Positions 1-5,819 of a DNA stretch of 18,407 nt are shown here, one piece after another. The notes under the pieces were generated by a model that was not told the DNA's origin, made no database searches, and saw only the letters and a program-made list of their open reading frames with translations. This DNA is from Chloroflexota bacterium. Its GTDB lineage: Bacteria; Chloroflexota; Anaerolineae; Caldilineales; Caldilineaceae. Numbering within the stretch: the first letter of the stretch is position 1; every line of letters starts with the position of its first letter. The DNA lies in assembly GCA_003577005.1 (NCBI GenBank), contig QEUW01000140.1, positions 1-18,407 on the forward strand. The letters are read 5' to 3'. Position numbers and translations under genes: made by a program.

Positions 1-61
1 CCTTTGCCTGTTTGATAGTTTGGCCGAAGCCGATTCTATCACTGACTTTTATCATACCAGA

Positions 62-140
62 ACACAGAGAAAAGCAATTCTCTGTTCTCTCTCTGCGCTC
101 TCTGTGTCTCCTCTGCGCCCTCTGTGGACTGCTTTTCTCT
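62..140. repeat. CTCTGYG low-complexity repeat bounded by an 11-bp inverted repeat
   Basis: About five imperfect copies of CTCTGYG lie between 80 and 127. They are bounded by a perfect inverted pair, AGAGAAAAGCA (66-76) and TGCTTTTCTCT (130-140). Read on the minus strand this is the CACAGAG/CGCAGAG type of dispersed repeat that I recall from many environmental bacterial genomes. It lies directly before the ribosome binding site of the gene at 160. Positions 1-61 show no gene or site I can support. Confidence 0.6.
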
Positions 141-159
141 CTCCTGAAAGGACCATCCC

Positions 160-435
160 ATGCCTACCCTCCACATCCAGCTGCTGCACCATACCATCCG
201 CACCCGTGCGCCGCTGGAGTACGAACTCATCGCCTACTTCGTGGCCAACCAGCCCTTGCCCCTCCGCGGTGCGGAGACGCCGCCGTGGGAATACACCACC
301 GTCGAAGCCGCCCTTGTCCAGGCCGCCGCCCTGCCGGCCAACTTCGACTGCTTCAGCGGCCTCATCGTCGAGCATCCGCTCATCCACATCCACGGCCACT
401 GCGCCCTCCTCCGCCAGCGCATCCGCCGTCTGTGA
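160..435 (+). CDS. Hypothetical 91-aa protein
   Basis: I do not recognise this protein. The ATG is preceded by AAGGA at a spacing of about 8 nt, and a strong hairpin follows the TGA. Third-position G+C is high, as in neighbouring genes. The protein is histidine-rich (MPTLHIQLLHHTIRTRAP near the start, HIHGHC near the end), has no membrane segment or signal peptide, and is probably soluble. It stands alone: the next gene starts 100 bp downstream behind its own promoter-like motif. Two longer plus-strand frames cover the same DNA but translate into low-complexity proline/arginine-rich sequence, so they are taken as shadows. Function is unknown; reality of the gene rests on the RBS, codon bias and flanking signals. 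Confidence 0.6.
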   Translation: MPTLHIQLLHHTIRTRAPLEYELIAYFVANQPLPLRGAETPPWEYTTVEAALVQAAALPANFDCFSGLIVEHPLIHIHGHCALLRQRIRRL

Positions 436-437
436 CT

Positions 438-473
438 GCGAAACGAGGCTGCAAGCAAAAGCCTCGCTTTCGC
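438..473 (+). terminator. Terminator-like hairpin after the 160-435 gene
   Basis: GCGAAACGAGGCT (438-450) pairs with AGCCTCGCTTTCGC (460-473) with a single bulge and a 9-nt loop. It begins 3 nt after the stop codon. No U-tract follows, so it may be an RNA-stabilising or weak termination hairpin rather than a full intrinsic terminator. Confidence 0.5.
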
Positions 474-504
474 TGGTCGCCAACTACAACTGTGCGATAC
501 CCTG

Positions 505-513
505 TGTTATACT
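505..513 (+). promoter_or_regulatory. Extended -10 promoter for the 536-1140 pair
   Basis: TGTTATACT matches an extended -10 element (TGnTATAAT type) with one mismatch in the hexamer. There is no good -35, as is usual for extended -10 promoters. CGGAG at 523-527 gives a ribosome binding site 8 nt before the ATG at 536. The promoter lies downstream of the hairpin that ends the previous gene. Confidence 0.5.
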
Positions 514-535
514 TGCATCAAACGGAGTATTTGCC

Positions 536-778
536 ATGCACTACACCCGGCTGAGCGAAATCACCGACATCGAGGTCATCGCCCGCGGCAGGGGAGTTGA
601 TGACCGCAGACGGCTCAACCGTATCTATGGTCGAGGAACCTGGCGCAAACTCAAAGGCAGAGCAGTCATCGAGTACACCAACGGTGAAATCTGGCTGGCG
701 GAATTGCACTGGTACGAGGCCAGCAACAGCGGCCGCCGCGAAGAGAAAGACAAGCGCCGTCTCAGGAGACTCACATGA
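536..778 (+). CDS. Conserved 80-aa protein, upstream partner of a coupled pair
   Basis: The start is the ATG with CGGAG 8 nt upstream and an extended -10 before it; the same frame is open further upstream but that part is a shadow. The protein is short and basic, with the pattern DIEVIARGRGV, a GRGTWRKLKG segment and ELHWYEA near the end, finishing in a charged EEKDKRRLRR tail. I recall this pattern from small uncharacterised proteins of cyanobacteria and Chloroflexota that occur next to a protein with a DESGEDYL motif, which is what lies next door. The stop overlaps the next start (ATGA, 775-778), so the two are translationally coupled. A toxin-like role is possible given the RHH-like partner, but no toxin fold is evident. 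Function unknown. Confidence 0.8.
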   Translation: MHYTRLSEITDIEVIARGRGVDDRRRLNRIYGRGTWRKLKGRAVIEYTNGEIWLAELHWYEASNSGRREEKDKRRLRRLT

Positions 779-1140
779 GCTACGTCAAGTGCTTGAAGAA
801 CAAAGCCTACATCCACGTCGCCGGCGAACCAGCGCCCGACTACGACCTCATCAGCCTGACGGTCGGCCAGGTCTACAAGCTGGCTCCGCCGGAAGAAAAT
901 GACGGCGACGACTGGCGAGTCTACGATGAAAGTGGCGAAGACTATCTCTTCCCGCCTGACTATTTTGAACCCTACGAACCCAATGGGGACCACGAACACG
1001 CCAGTGAAAGCGTCACGGCTCACCTGACGCCTTACATGAAGAACATCCTCCACGCCGAGGCCATCGCCGCCGACAAGTCCATCTCCGCCCTCCTGCGCGA
1101 CCTCATCGCCGAACGCTTCGACCTGTCTGAAGTCGCTTAA
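775..1140 (+). CDS. DESGEDYLF-motif protein with a C-terminal ribbon-helix-helix-like tail (antitoxin-like)
   Basis: The ATG overlaps the previous stop (ATGA), with AGGAG 6 nt upstream. The 121 residues split into two parts. Residues 1-68 look like a small beta-rich SH3-like module carrying VYDESGEDYLFPPDYFEP; in relatives I recall, this module stands alone. Residues about 80-118 (a VTAHLTPYMKNIL strand, then helices with SISALLRDLIAERFDL) fit a ribbon-helix-helix DNA-binding domain such as those of antitoxins. The strand-helix-helix pattern and the S-x-x-L-R-x-L-I spacing are visible; the assignment is inferred without a search. With the upstream 80-aa partner it may form a self-regulated two-gene unit. 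No membrane segments. Confidence 0.75.
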   Translation: MSYVKCLKNKAYIHVAGEPAPDYDLISLTVGQVYKLAPPEENDGDDWRVYDESGEDYLFPPDYFEPYEPNGDHEHASESVTAHLTPYMKNILHAEAIAADKSISALLRDLIAERFDLSEVA

Positions 1141-1181
1141 CAGTTTGTCGGCAAGCAAGACTGAGAAACGGCTGTTCAGGC

Positions 1182-1226
1182 TCCACACGGATGGTGCGGT
1201 CGATGGCTGCCCACCCTCCGTGTGGA
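1182..1226. repeat. 15-bp imperfect inverted repeat (hairpin)
   Basis: TCCACACGGATGGTG (1182-1196) and CACCCTCCGTGTGGA (1212-1226) pair with one mismatch around a 15-nt loop. It lies between the stop at 1140 and the most likely start of the HNH-like gene. It may end the 536-1140 transcript, although no U-tract follows. The sequence just after it (GATCTGCGTCGGTCTGTG) looks like dispersed-repeat DNA, which argues against this stretch being coding. Confidence 0.55.
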
Positions 1227-1282
1227 TCTGCGTCGGTCTGTGTCCACCTTGCACGCTCTCCGCTCGCTCTGCTGGCTACCCC

Positions 1283-1852
1283 GTGGCGATCAGCGTCGTC
1301 ACTATTGTCCAACAGGTTCGGCACGACTATGCCCGCTGGTACTACGATCTCTCTGATGGCTACATCCTCTACTACCTGCCCGACTTCGGCCAGGAGTACG
1401 AGCAACGTCTGGTGGCCGAGCGCGTCTTCGGCCCCATCCCCCCTGGCCACCTCGTCCGCCGCCGCAACCAGGACCGTACCGACAACCGCGCCGCAAATCT
1501 CTACCTCGCCAGCCGCGCTGACCATGCCCTCACCACCTTTGGTCACCAACCCGCCGAAACTTACACCTGCCCCACCTGCGGAATGACCTTCAAAGCCCCG
1601 CACCATCGCCTCGAGCGCTCGCACAGCGGCCACCTCTTCTGCAGCCGGGCGTGCAAGCAACTGGCCGACCGCAAAGTTACCCGCCCCTCCGCCGACGAAC
1701 TCCGCCACCTCATGCAAGAAATCGGCAACTGGAGCGCCCTTGGCCGGCGCTTTGGCGTCAGCGACAATGCCGTCCGCAAGTGGGCCAGACACTATGGCCT
1801 TGAGCTCTCCCTCTGCGGTGGCACACGCAAGAGCGAATCCCCTAGCGCATGA
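1283..1852 (+). CDS. HNH-endonuclease-like protein with zinc finger and HTH; HH pair replaced by RR
   Basis: In order: an HNH-like core (residues about 30-81, YYLPDFGQEYEQRLVAERVF, then GPIPPG and DRTDNRAANL); a zinc-binding segment with CPTC at 96-99 and CSRAC at 120-124; and a helix-turn-helix at about 136-172 (NWSALGRRFGVSDNAVRKW). This is the layout of homing or phage-type HNH proteins. Family members usually read VHH or VVHH before the DNR..NL block; here it is LVRR (residues 57-60), so the nuclease may be inactive or altered. The start is uncertain. The GTG at 1283 begins just before the conserved part. In-frame TTG 1145 and GTG 1220 would add sequence overlapping a hairpin and dispersed-repeat DNA, without a ribosome binding site. 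No partner gene is obvious; it could be a domesticated or decaying mobile nuclease. Confidence 0.7.
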   Translation: MAISVVTIVQQVRHDYARWYYDLSDGYILYYLPDFGQEYEQRLVAERVFGPIPPGHLVRRRNQDRTDNRAANLYLASRADHALTTFGHQPAETYTCPTCGMTFKAPHHRLERSHSGHLFCSRACKQLADRKVTRPSADELRHLMQEIGNWSALGRRFGVSDNAVRKWARHYGLELSLCGGTRKSESPSA

Positions 1853-1873
1853 AGCTTCACCCCAGCCCCACTG

Positions 1874-1911
1874 CTTAGGGCAAGCAAGGCCAAAGGTTCT
1901 GCTTGCCCAAG
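1874..1911 (+). terminator. Hairpin downstream of the HNH-like gene
   Basis: GGGCAAGCA (1878-1886) and TGCTTGCCC (1900-1908) pair perfectly, extended by CTT/AAG across a one-base bulge, with a 13-nt loop. It lies 25 nt after the HNH-like stop. No U-tract follows. It lies outside the IS200 remnant that starts near 1943. Confidence 0.4.
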
Positions 1912-2014
1912 GAAGTCGCAGGCCACCGGCAAAGCGGGTAGCTTGAACTATGCACCGCTCAGAGCGGTGAGAGGAGCGCCTAACGGCGCATCTAGTCAAA
2001 CACCTGCAATTGAT

Positions 2015-2152
2015 CTAGGTTCTGTTGACATTTTAGCCTACACAGCGGTGCGATGCACTTGAAAAGTGCGTTGCACCTTGCACATGCATCGCACCTTGCA
2101 GGTGCAACGCATGCGAGTCATGCACTGCTAGACAAATGTCAACAGAACCTAG
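2015..2152. mobile_element. MITE-like element with CTAG target duplication (core 2019-2148)
   Basis: Perfect 19-bp inverted repeats, CTAGGTTCTGTTGACATTT (2015-2033) and its complement (2134-2152), enclose about 100 bp without coding capacity. The outer CTAG is best read as a 4-bp target duplication: deleting the element and one CTAG rejoins the tnpA tail frame exactly. The core is then 130 bp with 15-bp ends (GTTCTGTTGACATTT). Duplication of CTAG is typical of several IS5-family groups, so a full-length IS5-type relative may mobilise it; that parentage is inferred. The interior is strongly self-complementary. Confidence 0.85.
2047..2111. repeat. Four alternating 11-bp motifs inside the MITE
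   Basis: GGTGCGATGCA (2047-2057) pairs with TGCATCGCACC (2085-2095), and TGCGTTGCACC (2067-2077) pairs with GGTGCAACGCA (2101-2111). All four are versions of GGTGCRAYGCA in orientations +, -, -, +. The two perfect pairs interleave, so they allow alternative folds or a pseudoknot-like RNA. Confidence 0.8.
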
Positions 2153-2313
2153 TCAGCGATCTTCGGCTTCCTGGTTTTGAATATACTGGCGCACCATTTT
2201 TTCATCCACACCGACGGTCGGGACAGAGTAGCCTCTTGCCTAGAAGCGCTCACCAGGGAAGTTCCGTTGGGGCCTCATGTACGTGGGGCAATGTGGATCG
2301 CACCAGGTACCGC

Positions 2314-2365
2314 AAGACAAAATCAACAGAGCAGCCCTCGGTCAATGCCGAACAGGGCTGCTCTG
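2314..2365 (-). terminator. Intrinsic terminator of the double-SnoaL gene
   Basis: On the minus strand a perfect 12-bp stem (CAGAGCAGCCCT at 2327-2338 with its complement at 2354-2365) encloses a 15-nt loop with a CGG/CCG inner pair. It is followed by the T-rich run TTGATTTTGTCTTG. It begins 32 nt after the stop of the 2397-3284 gene and matches a rho-independent terminator well. Confidence 0.85.
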
Positions 2366-2396
2366 TGTGAGAGACGACAGGTATCAACTCGGCTGC

Positions 2397-3284
2397 CTAT
2401 TCTGCCGGCGGGACCAGTTGATAGCCAAGTGCTTGCAAAATTGCGGCAGGAACGCCAATGTGCCAAGCTTCCACCACTTTGCCATTTTCTAGCCGATTGA
2501 TATCCACGTGTGACCAGGTGATCTGTTGCCCGGTCGGTGGAATGCCGAGAAACTCGCTTTCGTGCGTGCCGGTAAAGGTGACGAGCGCCATCACGAAATC
2601 GCCTTCGGCTATCATCAGATCGGCGGTGACCTGGAGATCGGGAAATGCCGCACGCAATTCAGCTATCGGCTGTCTAAATGCATCAACGCCAGTCAGCTCA
2701 GGAAAACTGTGGTCAACTGCATCAGGCGCGATATCCTCGTCGAGTAGCTCCAACTTGCCCTCGCTGAAAACTTGGTCGTACGCTCGCTGCAGGACCGCTT
2801 TGTTACTTTCCCTGGCCAATGCCGCCTCGAGGCGTGCCTGGGCGGCCTCGGTCATGCTCCACGTGTAGCTCTTCAGCAGACCACCCTGAACAACGCCCAC
2901 ACCATCGAACTCTAACTCCCCTACACCCAGTTGTGTAAATGCATCATCCCCAACCCTGGCTGACCAGACGGCCGTGTTCCCAAACGTGTGAAACGCAGTA
3001 AATTCGGTGTAACCGTGGCCAGCAACGTAGCCCTGCCACCAGCCACGGATCTCCTCTTTCCCCTGAAAAACACCCGCTGTACCTGGAGGTGGTGGAAAGA
3101 GGGTAATCACAGCGTCCTCGGCTACGAGCGCAAGGGCGCCATCGACATCACCGGCATTGATTGCGTCAATCACGCCCCGCACCACTGATTCTGTGGCGTT
3201 GGTCTGTGCCATCACGGGAGTAGATACAATCAGCAGACTCAACATCATTCCCCAAATCGTGAGGACGCTCCGCCACTTGTTCAT
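2397..3284 (-). CDS. Exported protein with two SnoaL/NTF2-like domains
   Basis: The chosen ATG (MNKWRSVLTIWGMM) has AAGGAG 7 nt upstream; an in-frame TTG at 3311 has no such support. Residues 1-26 form a signal peptide with a likely cleavage after VMA. Residues about 29-145 form an NTF2-like domain with the common opening VVRGVIDAINAGDVDGAL. Residues about 155-288 form a second one of the SnoaL ester-cyclase-like type (NKAVLQRAYDQVFSEGKLEL, then FPDLQVTADLMIAEGD, GIPPTGQQI and the closing KVVEAWHIGV). Such domains bind or turn over small hydrophobic molecules; the substrate cannot be told. The protein is probably secreted. It is monocistronic, with a strong terminator behind it and 165 bp of repeat-bearing DNA before it. 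Confidence 0.85.
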   Translation of the reverse strand: MNKWRSVLTIWGMMLSLLIVSTPVMAQTNATESVVRGVIDAINAGDVDGALALVAEDAVITLFPPPPGTAGVFQGKEEIRGWWQGYVAGHGYTEFTAFHTFGNTAVWSARVGDDAFTQLGVGELEFDGVGVVQGGLLKSYTWSMTEAAQARLEAALARESNKAVLQRAYDQVFSEGKLELLDEDIAPDAVDHSFPELTGVDAFRQPIAELRAAFPDLQVTADLMIAEGDFVMALVTFTGTHESEFLGIPPTGQQITWSHVDINRLENGKVVEAWHIGVPAAILQALGYQLVPPAE

Positions 3285-3336
3285 TCCTTCTCTCCTTTTT
3301 GATACTTTCAATTGTAGATAATCCGTTCAATCCGCT

Positions 3337-3447
3337 CTCAAACTCCGCTGTCAGTTCACCCTCGGATGAGGACAAGGCGAAGCGATTCACATACTCACAC
3401 CTGAGAGTAACTCAAACTCCGCTGTCAGCTCACCCTCGGATGAGGAC
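3337..3447. repeat. Two 37-bp direct repeats (36/37 identical) separated by 37 bp
   Basis: Copies lie at 3337-3373 and 3411-3447, differing only at T versus C in CAGYTCACC. They fill most of the space between the truncated partner gene (stop at 3450) and the start of the SnoaL gene. Each copy contains CCTC-ATCC-GAGG (minus strand), a small hairpin. No further copies and no cas genes are present. Confidence 0.85.
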
Positions 3448-3449
3448 TA

Positions 3450-4433
3450 CTACTCGCGCTGCCCAGCCGGAACTTCCCCGCGCAGATACGCCTGCCATTC
3501 CTGTTCGAACGCTGGCGCTGTGACCTGAAACACCGCCGGGATCAGCGTGTTCCAGGTGCTGTGTGCTTCAAGCGCTGTCAGTAAGCTCGACAGCCGTTCG
3601 CGACCGTACACAGCGACAACGTAGTCGATCAGTGCGACACCGTCGAAGCGATAATCTCTGTAGCCCAACAGGGCAAAGCTGTCGGATGCAGTCGAGGACA
3701 GAGCAGCCATGGAGAGGGATACGGGTGCGTAATTCTGCGGTAGCACGGTCTGACGGCAGATCGTTCGCACGACGCGGCGCTCCCCACAATAGGTGTTGTG
3801 CAACCATGACTGTGCGCCCGAAACCACCTCCTGCCACTGTAATTGGATCGCGTGTCGCTGCACCGTTTCGTTGAGCGCTATCGTTACAAAGGGGTCGATC
3901 AGAAGTTGAACCAGCGCCTCCGCATCGGAGAGTTCGCTCGGTAGGCGCATCAACAATTGCGATGATACCAGCAGATGTTGACCATCCATCCGCCAACCCG
4001 CGGCAATCAACTGTGGGATCACTCGGACGGTACGCTGTCCCGTCGGTGGGGGTAGCCCAACATCCTGCCGCAGCGCCCTATACATGGCATCAAGTTCATG
4101 AGCGGCTCGCTCAACCGCCGGGGCGTCGCGCAGGCGGTACTCAAAACGCAGATGTTGCGTGAGGAGTGTGCGTGGTTCTCCCCACAGGGTGGGCGAAGGC
4201 TCAGTCCACGTCCACCCTGTGGCGTCATGACGATAGAGGTGCGTCTGCCGGTAGGCCACTGGCGTCGTTGCCCCACGGGTCTGCGTGGTCACCACGGTGA
4301 CAAGGGCTACATCGCTGACCAGTTCGATGGCATGGATCGCACCGTGCGCTGTCAGTGGTGAACTTTTCACCTCGTGCAGCAGTTGATCGAGCGCATTGCT
4401 GCTGATGAAGGTGCTGCTTGCCCGCTCGTCCAT
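3450..4433 (-). CDS. Truncated peptidase-MA-like protein without HExxH (module A partner)
   Basis: The 327-aa protein is a paralogue of the genes at 9575 and 14163. Shared landmarks are HLRFEY (about 94-99), LDAMYRALRQDVGLP (114-128), VQLLIDPFVTIAL (175-187), YVVAVYGRERLSSLL (271-285) and WNTLIPAVFQVTAPAFEQEW (294-313). The order fits a peptidase-MA (gluzincin) fold, but the HExxH position holds no His-Glu pair, so no catalysis is expected. An extra region before HLRFEY (YRQTHLYRHDATGWTWTEP) is absent from the two paralogues. Unlike them it has no N-terminal DWQ..ED.EW segment or membrane anchor. The ATG at 4433 has no ribosome binding site and the frame runs on to 4547 in unrelated sequence. 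It lies head-to-head with a regulator remnant. Probably a 5'-truncated relic. Confidence 0.7.
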   Translation of the reverse strand: MDERASSTFISSNALDQLLHEVKSSPLTAHGAIHAIELVSDVALVTVVTTQTRGATTPVAYRQTHLYRHDATGWTWTEPSPTLWGEPRTLLTQHLRFEYRLRDAPAVERAAHELDAMYRALRQDVGLPPPTGQRTVRVIPQLIAAGWRMDGQHLLVSSQLLMRLPSELSDAEALVQLLIDPFVTIALNETVQRHAIQLQWQEVVSGAQSWLHNTYCGERRVVRTICRQTVLPQNYAPVSLSMAALSSTASDSFALLGYRDYRFDGVALIDYVVAVYGRERLSSLLTALEAHSTWNTLIPAVFQVTAPAFEQEWQAYLRGEVPAGQRE

Positions 4434-4512
4434 GCGCTGGTTGGGCAAGCTTTCAGCTCCAGCAGCCTTCTGCGCATCAGCCTGTACTCGCACACCGCCA
4501 GCGTTGATGCGG
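4434..4512. other. Deletion junction between the two halves of module A
   Basis: In the intact modules the divergent genes are separated by about 230-395 bp plus the regulator's first 700 codons or so. Here the partner's recognisable part ends near 4433 and the regulator's TPR homology starts at about 4511, with a TGA at 4505-4507 in the regulator frame. The 79 bp between resemble neither family in any frame I checked. Confidence 0.6.
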
Positions 4513-4549
4513 GGCCGACAAACCGGGCCTTGCCTACGCCCTTGCATTG

Positions 4550-5275
4550 ATGGCTGACCGCGCGTTTGACTGCGGCGATTATGTCACCGCTGATGCGTAC
4601 AGCGCTGAATCGCTCAGATTGTACCTGGAGATCGGCGACCGCTGGGGCTATGCCGTGAAGCTGGGCCATGTCGGCAAACAGCTTGCCTGGCGCGGCCAAG
4701 TGGAGCAAGGACGAATCCTCTGTGATCAGTCGCTCAGCATCCTCAGGGGGTTCGGCGACAAGTGGGGCATTATCGTGGCGCTGTTGAACGGGGGGCAGGT
4801 AACTCACTTACAAGGTCGGCTCACCGAGGCGAATGCGTTGTTGCAGGAATGTTTAGCCCTGGGACGCGTGCTGGGTGATGAGTATGTGATAGCACGAGCA
4901 CAAATCTATTTGGGGATGGTAGCGACAGAACAAAAAGAATACCACCGGGCAGCAGAGTTCCTGCGCAATTCACTCAGGATTTTTGTGGAGCTGACTAACC
5001 CCGAGCATATTGCCAACGTGTTGGAGGCATTTGCCGGGCTGGCCGTGGCGCAGGGCCAACCCCAACACTCCCTTTGTCTTGCTGCGGCTGTTGCCGTTCA
5101 GCGTAATACCGAGAGCATGGTGTTGCCTGTGTTGCTGAAGACGAAGTTTGAGGAGATGGTGGCTGCTGCCCGACAACAACTCAGCCAGGACGCAGCCACC
5201 ACCGCCTGGGCTACCGGTGAAGCGATGACACTAGAAGAAGCCGTTGCCTATGCTCTGGCCAGCTTCTGTCCCTAA
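4550..5275 (+). CDS. TPR-repeat C-terminal remnant of a BTAD/NB-ARC regulator (module A)
   Basis: The 241-aa ORF consists of TPR-type helical repeats and ends with the tail shared by the two full regulators here (WATGEAMTLEEAVAYALAS against WAAGEAMTLDEAVAQALVA). Homology begins before the ATG, at about 4511: KPGLAYALALMADRAFDCGD lines up with MGVAYGILAWDSFDRGD of the 6271-9345 protein. The winged helix, BTAD and NB-ARC domains (about 700 residues) are missing. No ribosome binding site precedes the ATG (or the TTG at 4547), and an in-frame TGA lies at 4505. It is open and may be annotated as a TPR protein, but I read it as a non-functional relic. Confidence 0.7.
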   Translation: MADRAFDCGDYVTADAYSAESLRLYLEIGDRWGYAVKLGHVGKQLAWRGQVEQGRILCDQSLSILRGFGDKWGIIVALLNGGQVTHLQGRLTEANALLQECLALGRVLGDEYVIARAQIYLGMVATEQKEYHRAAEFLRNSLRIFVELTNPEHIANVLEAFAGLAVAQGQPQHSLCLAAAVAVQRNTESMVLPVLLKTKFEEMVAAARQQLSQDAATTAWATGEAMTLEEAVAYALASFCP

Positions 5276-5350
5276 CACAGGCCACCGCCTCGTCGAGCGC
5301 CCTGGCTGTGTCCTCCGCCCAGACGGTGGCAACCTCTTCGTCCATCGGCC
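5276..5350 (-). pseudogene. Possible C-terminal scrap of another BTAD/NB-ARC regulator
   Basis: On the minus strand this reads MDEEVATVWAEDTARALDEA followed by VA, resembling the conserved regulator tail (W-A-x-x-x-A-x-x-L-D-E-A-V-A). Positions 5280-5299 are identical over 20 bases to 10769-10788, within the tail of the 10751-13768 regulator. Nothing recognisable is left upstream: the frame runs into the 3' side of the nucleotidyltransferase gene. The match is short, so this is tentative. Confidence 0.4.
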
Positions 5351-5366
5351 AACGGATGATTCAGCG

Positions 5367-5819
5367 TCAGGATACCACTTGAGACACTTGCCGCAACGTG
5401 GGTGGCACGGACCAGCTCGTCGCTTCCCGCTGCAGACCGCGAGCCTTCCACTCTTCTAGCCGTTGTTTCCATTGCGCAAACAGCGCTTCTCCCCAAAGAG
5501 GTACACCCCAATGAAGTGCTTCCAACGCGGTGAGGTGGAGTTGCTCCATCATCTGTTCCCATTCGGCCCGGGTATACCCCACGACTTTAATGGGCGCGGC
5601 GCCATCGCGCAGACGGTTGAGTTGATAGAGCCGTTCGAGGAACGCTTGCGGCAGCCGGTCGCCGATAACGAGCAGGTCAATATCACTGGACGGTCTGTAG
5701 GTGCCTCGCGCCAGCGAGCCATGAAGGATAATACAATCAGGCTGGAAGGTCTCCTTGACTCGGCGACAAAATTGTTCAATTTCCTTGTGATAGACTGGTA
5801 ATTGTTTTGGTACGTTCAT
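5367..5819 (-). CDS. Minimal nucleotidyltransferase (MntA-like antitoxin) of a HEPN/MNT pair
   Basis: The 150-aa protein carries the nucleotidyltransferase signature GSLARGTYRPSSDIDLLV: GS at 34-35 and the metal-binding aspartates D46 and D48. In type VII toxin-antitoxin systems MntA adds AMP to the HEPN toxin HepT and silences it. The third acidic residue, usually on the strand before YT-x-x-E, appears to be Lys78 (PIKVVGYTRAEW), which could weaken metal binding. The tail (about 110-150) is a charged helix ending in PPTLRQVSQVV. Its ATG overlaps the HEPN stop (ATGA, 5816-5819), so the two are translationally coupled. Confidence 0.9.
   Translation of the reverse strand: MNVPKQLPVYHKEIEQFCRRVKETFQPDCIILHGSLARGTYRPSSDIDLLVIGDRLPQAFLERLYQLNRLRDGAAPIKVVGYTRAEWEQMMEQLHLTALEALHWGVPLWGEALFAQWKQRLEEWKARGLQREATSWSVPPTLRQVSQVVS

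Larger units (their letters stand above)
1943..2313 (-). mobile_element. Decayed IS200/IS605-type element: 3' part of tnpA plus right-end hairpins
   Basis: On the minus strand the element contains the tnpA tail (2313 to 1992) followed by subterminal hairpins: GCGCC/GGCGC (1976-1980 and 1985-1989) and CACCGCTC-A-GAGCGGTG (1953-1969). IS200/IS605 elements have such hairpins at their ends instead of terminal inverted repeats, and lie close to tnpA. The outer boundary near 1943 is inferred from the hairpin position. The 5' part of tnpA and the left end are missing. The tnpB accessory gene is not seen. Confidence 0.7.
1992..2313 (-). pseudogene. tnpA: IS200-family transposase tnpA remnant (Y1/HUH), frameshifted, two stops, split by a MITE
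   Basis: Reading leftwards, GAIHIA appears in one frame (about 2305-2288), then after a one-base shift TYMRPQRNFPGERF, a TAG where family members have Trp, ARGYSVPTVGVDEKM, VRQYIQNQEAEDR and a TGA. ARGY.VSTVG..E...YI.NQ is the hallmark of the IS200 TnpA C-terminus, and the Tyr of RQYIQNQ corresponds to the catalytic tyrosine. Removing the 130-bp element at 2019-2148 and one CTAG copy continues the same frame as LDQLQVFD plus TAG (1992-1994), a normal family ending. The gene therefore has one frameshift, two nonsense codons, a 5' deletion and an insertion, and cannot be functional. The N-terminal HUH motif is absent. Confidence 0.85.

Noticed and set aside
20..778. Long plus-strand frame as one 252-aa protein
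   Set aside because: The first two thirds are serine/proline/arginine-rich shadow sequence over the 160-435 gene. The real start is the ATG at 536 with promoter and ribosome binding site.
1145..1282. N-terminal extension of the HNH-like protein from TTG 1145
   Set aside because: It overlaps a hairpin and dispersed-repeat-like DNA, has no ribosome binding site, and translates to sequence unlike the family.
3166..3390. Minus-strand 74-aa ORF beginning in the 37-bp repeat
   Set aside because: It overlaps the well-supported SnoaL gene in another frame and has no domain or ribosome binding site.
3337..3447. Two-unit CRISPR-like array (37-bp repeat, 37-bp spacer)
   Set aside because: Only two units, one spacer, no cas genes, and the second copy abuts the stop of a gene. 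A local or dispersed repeat is simpler.
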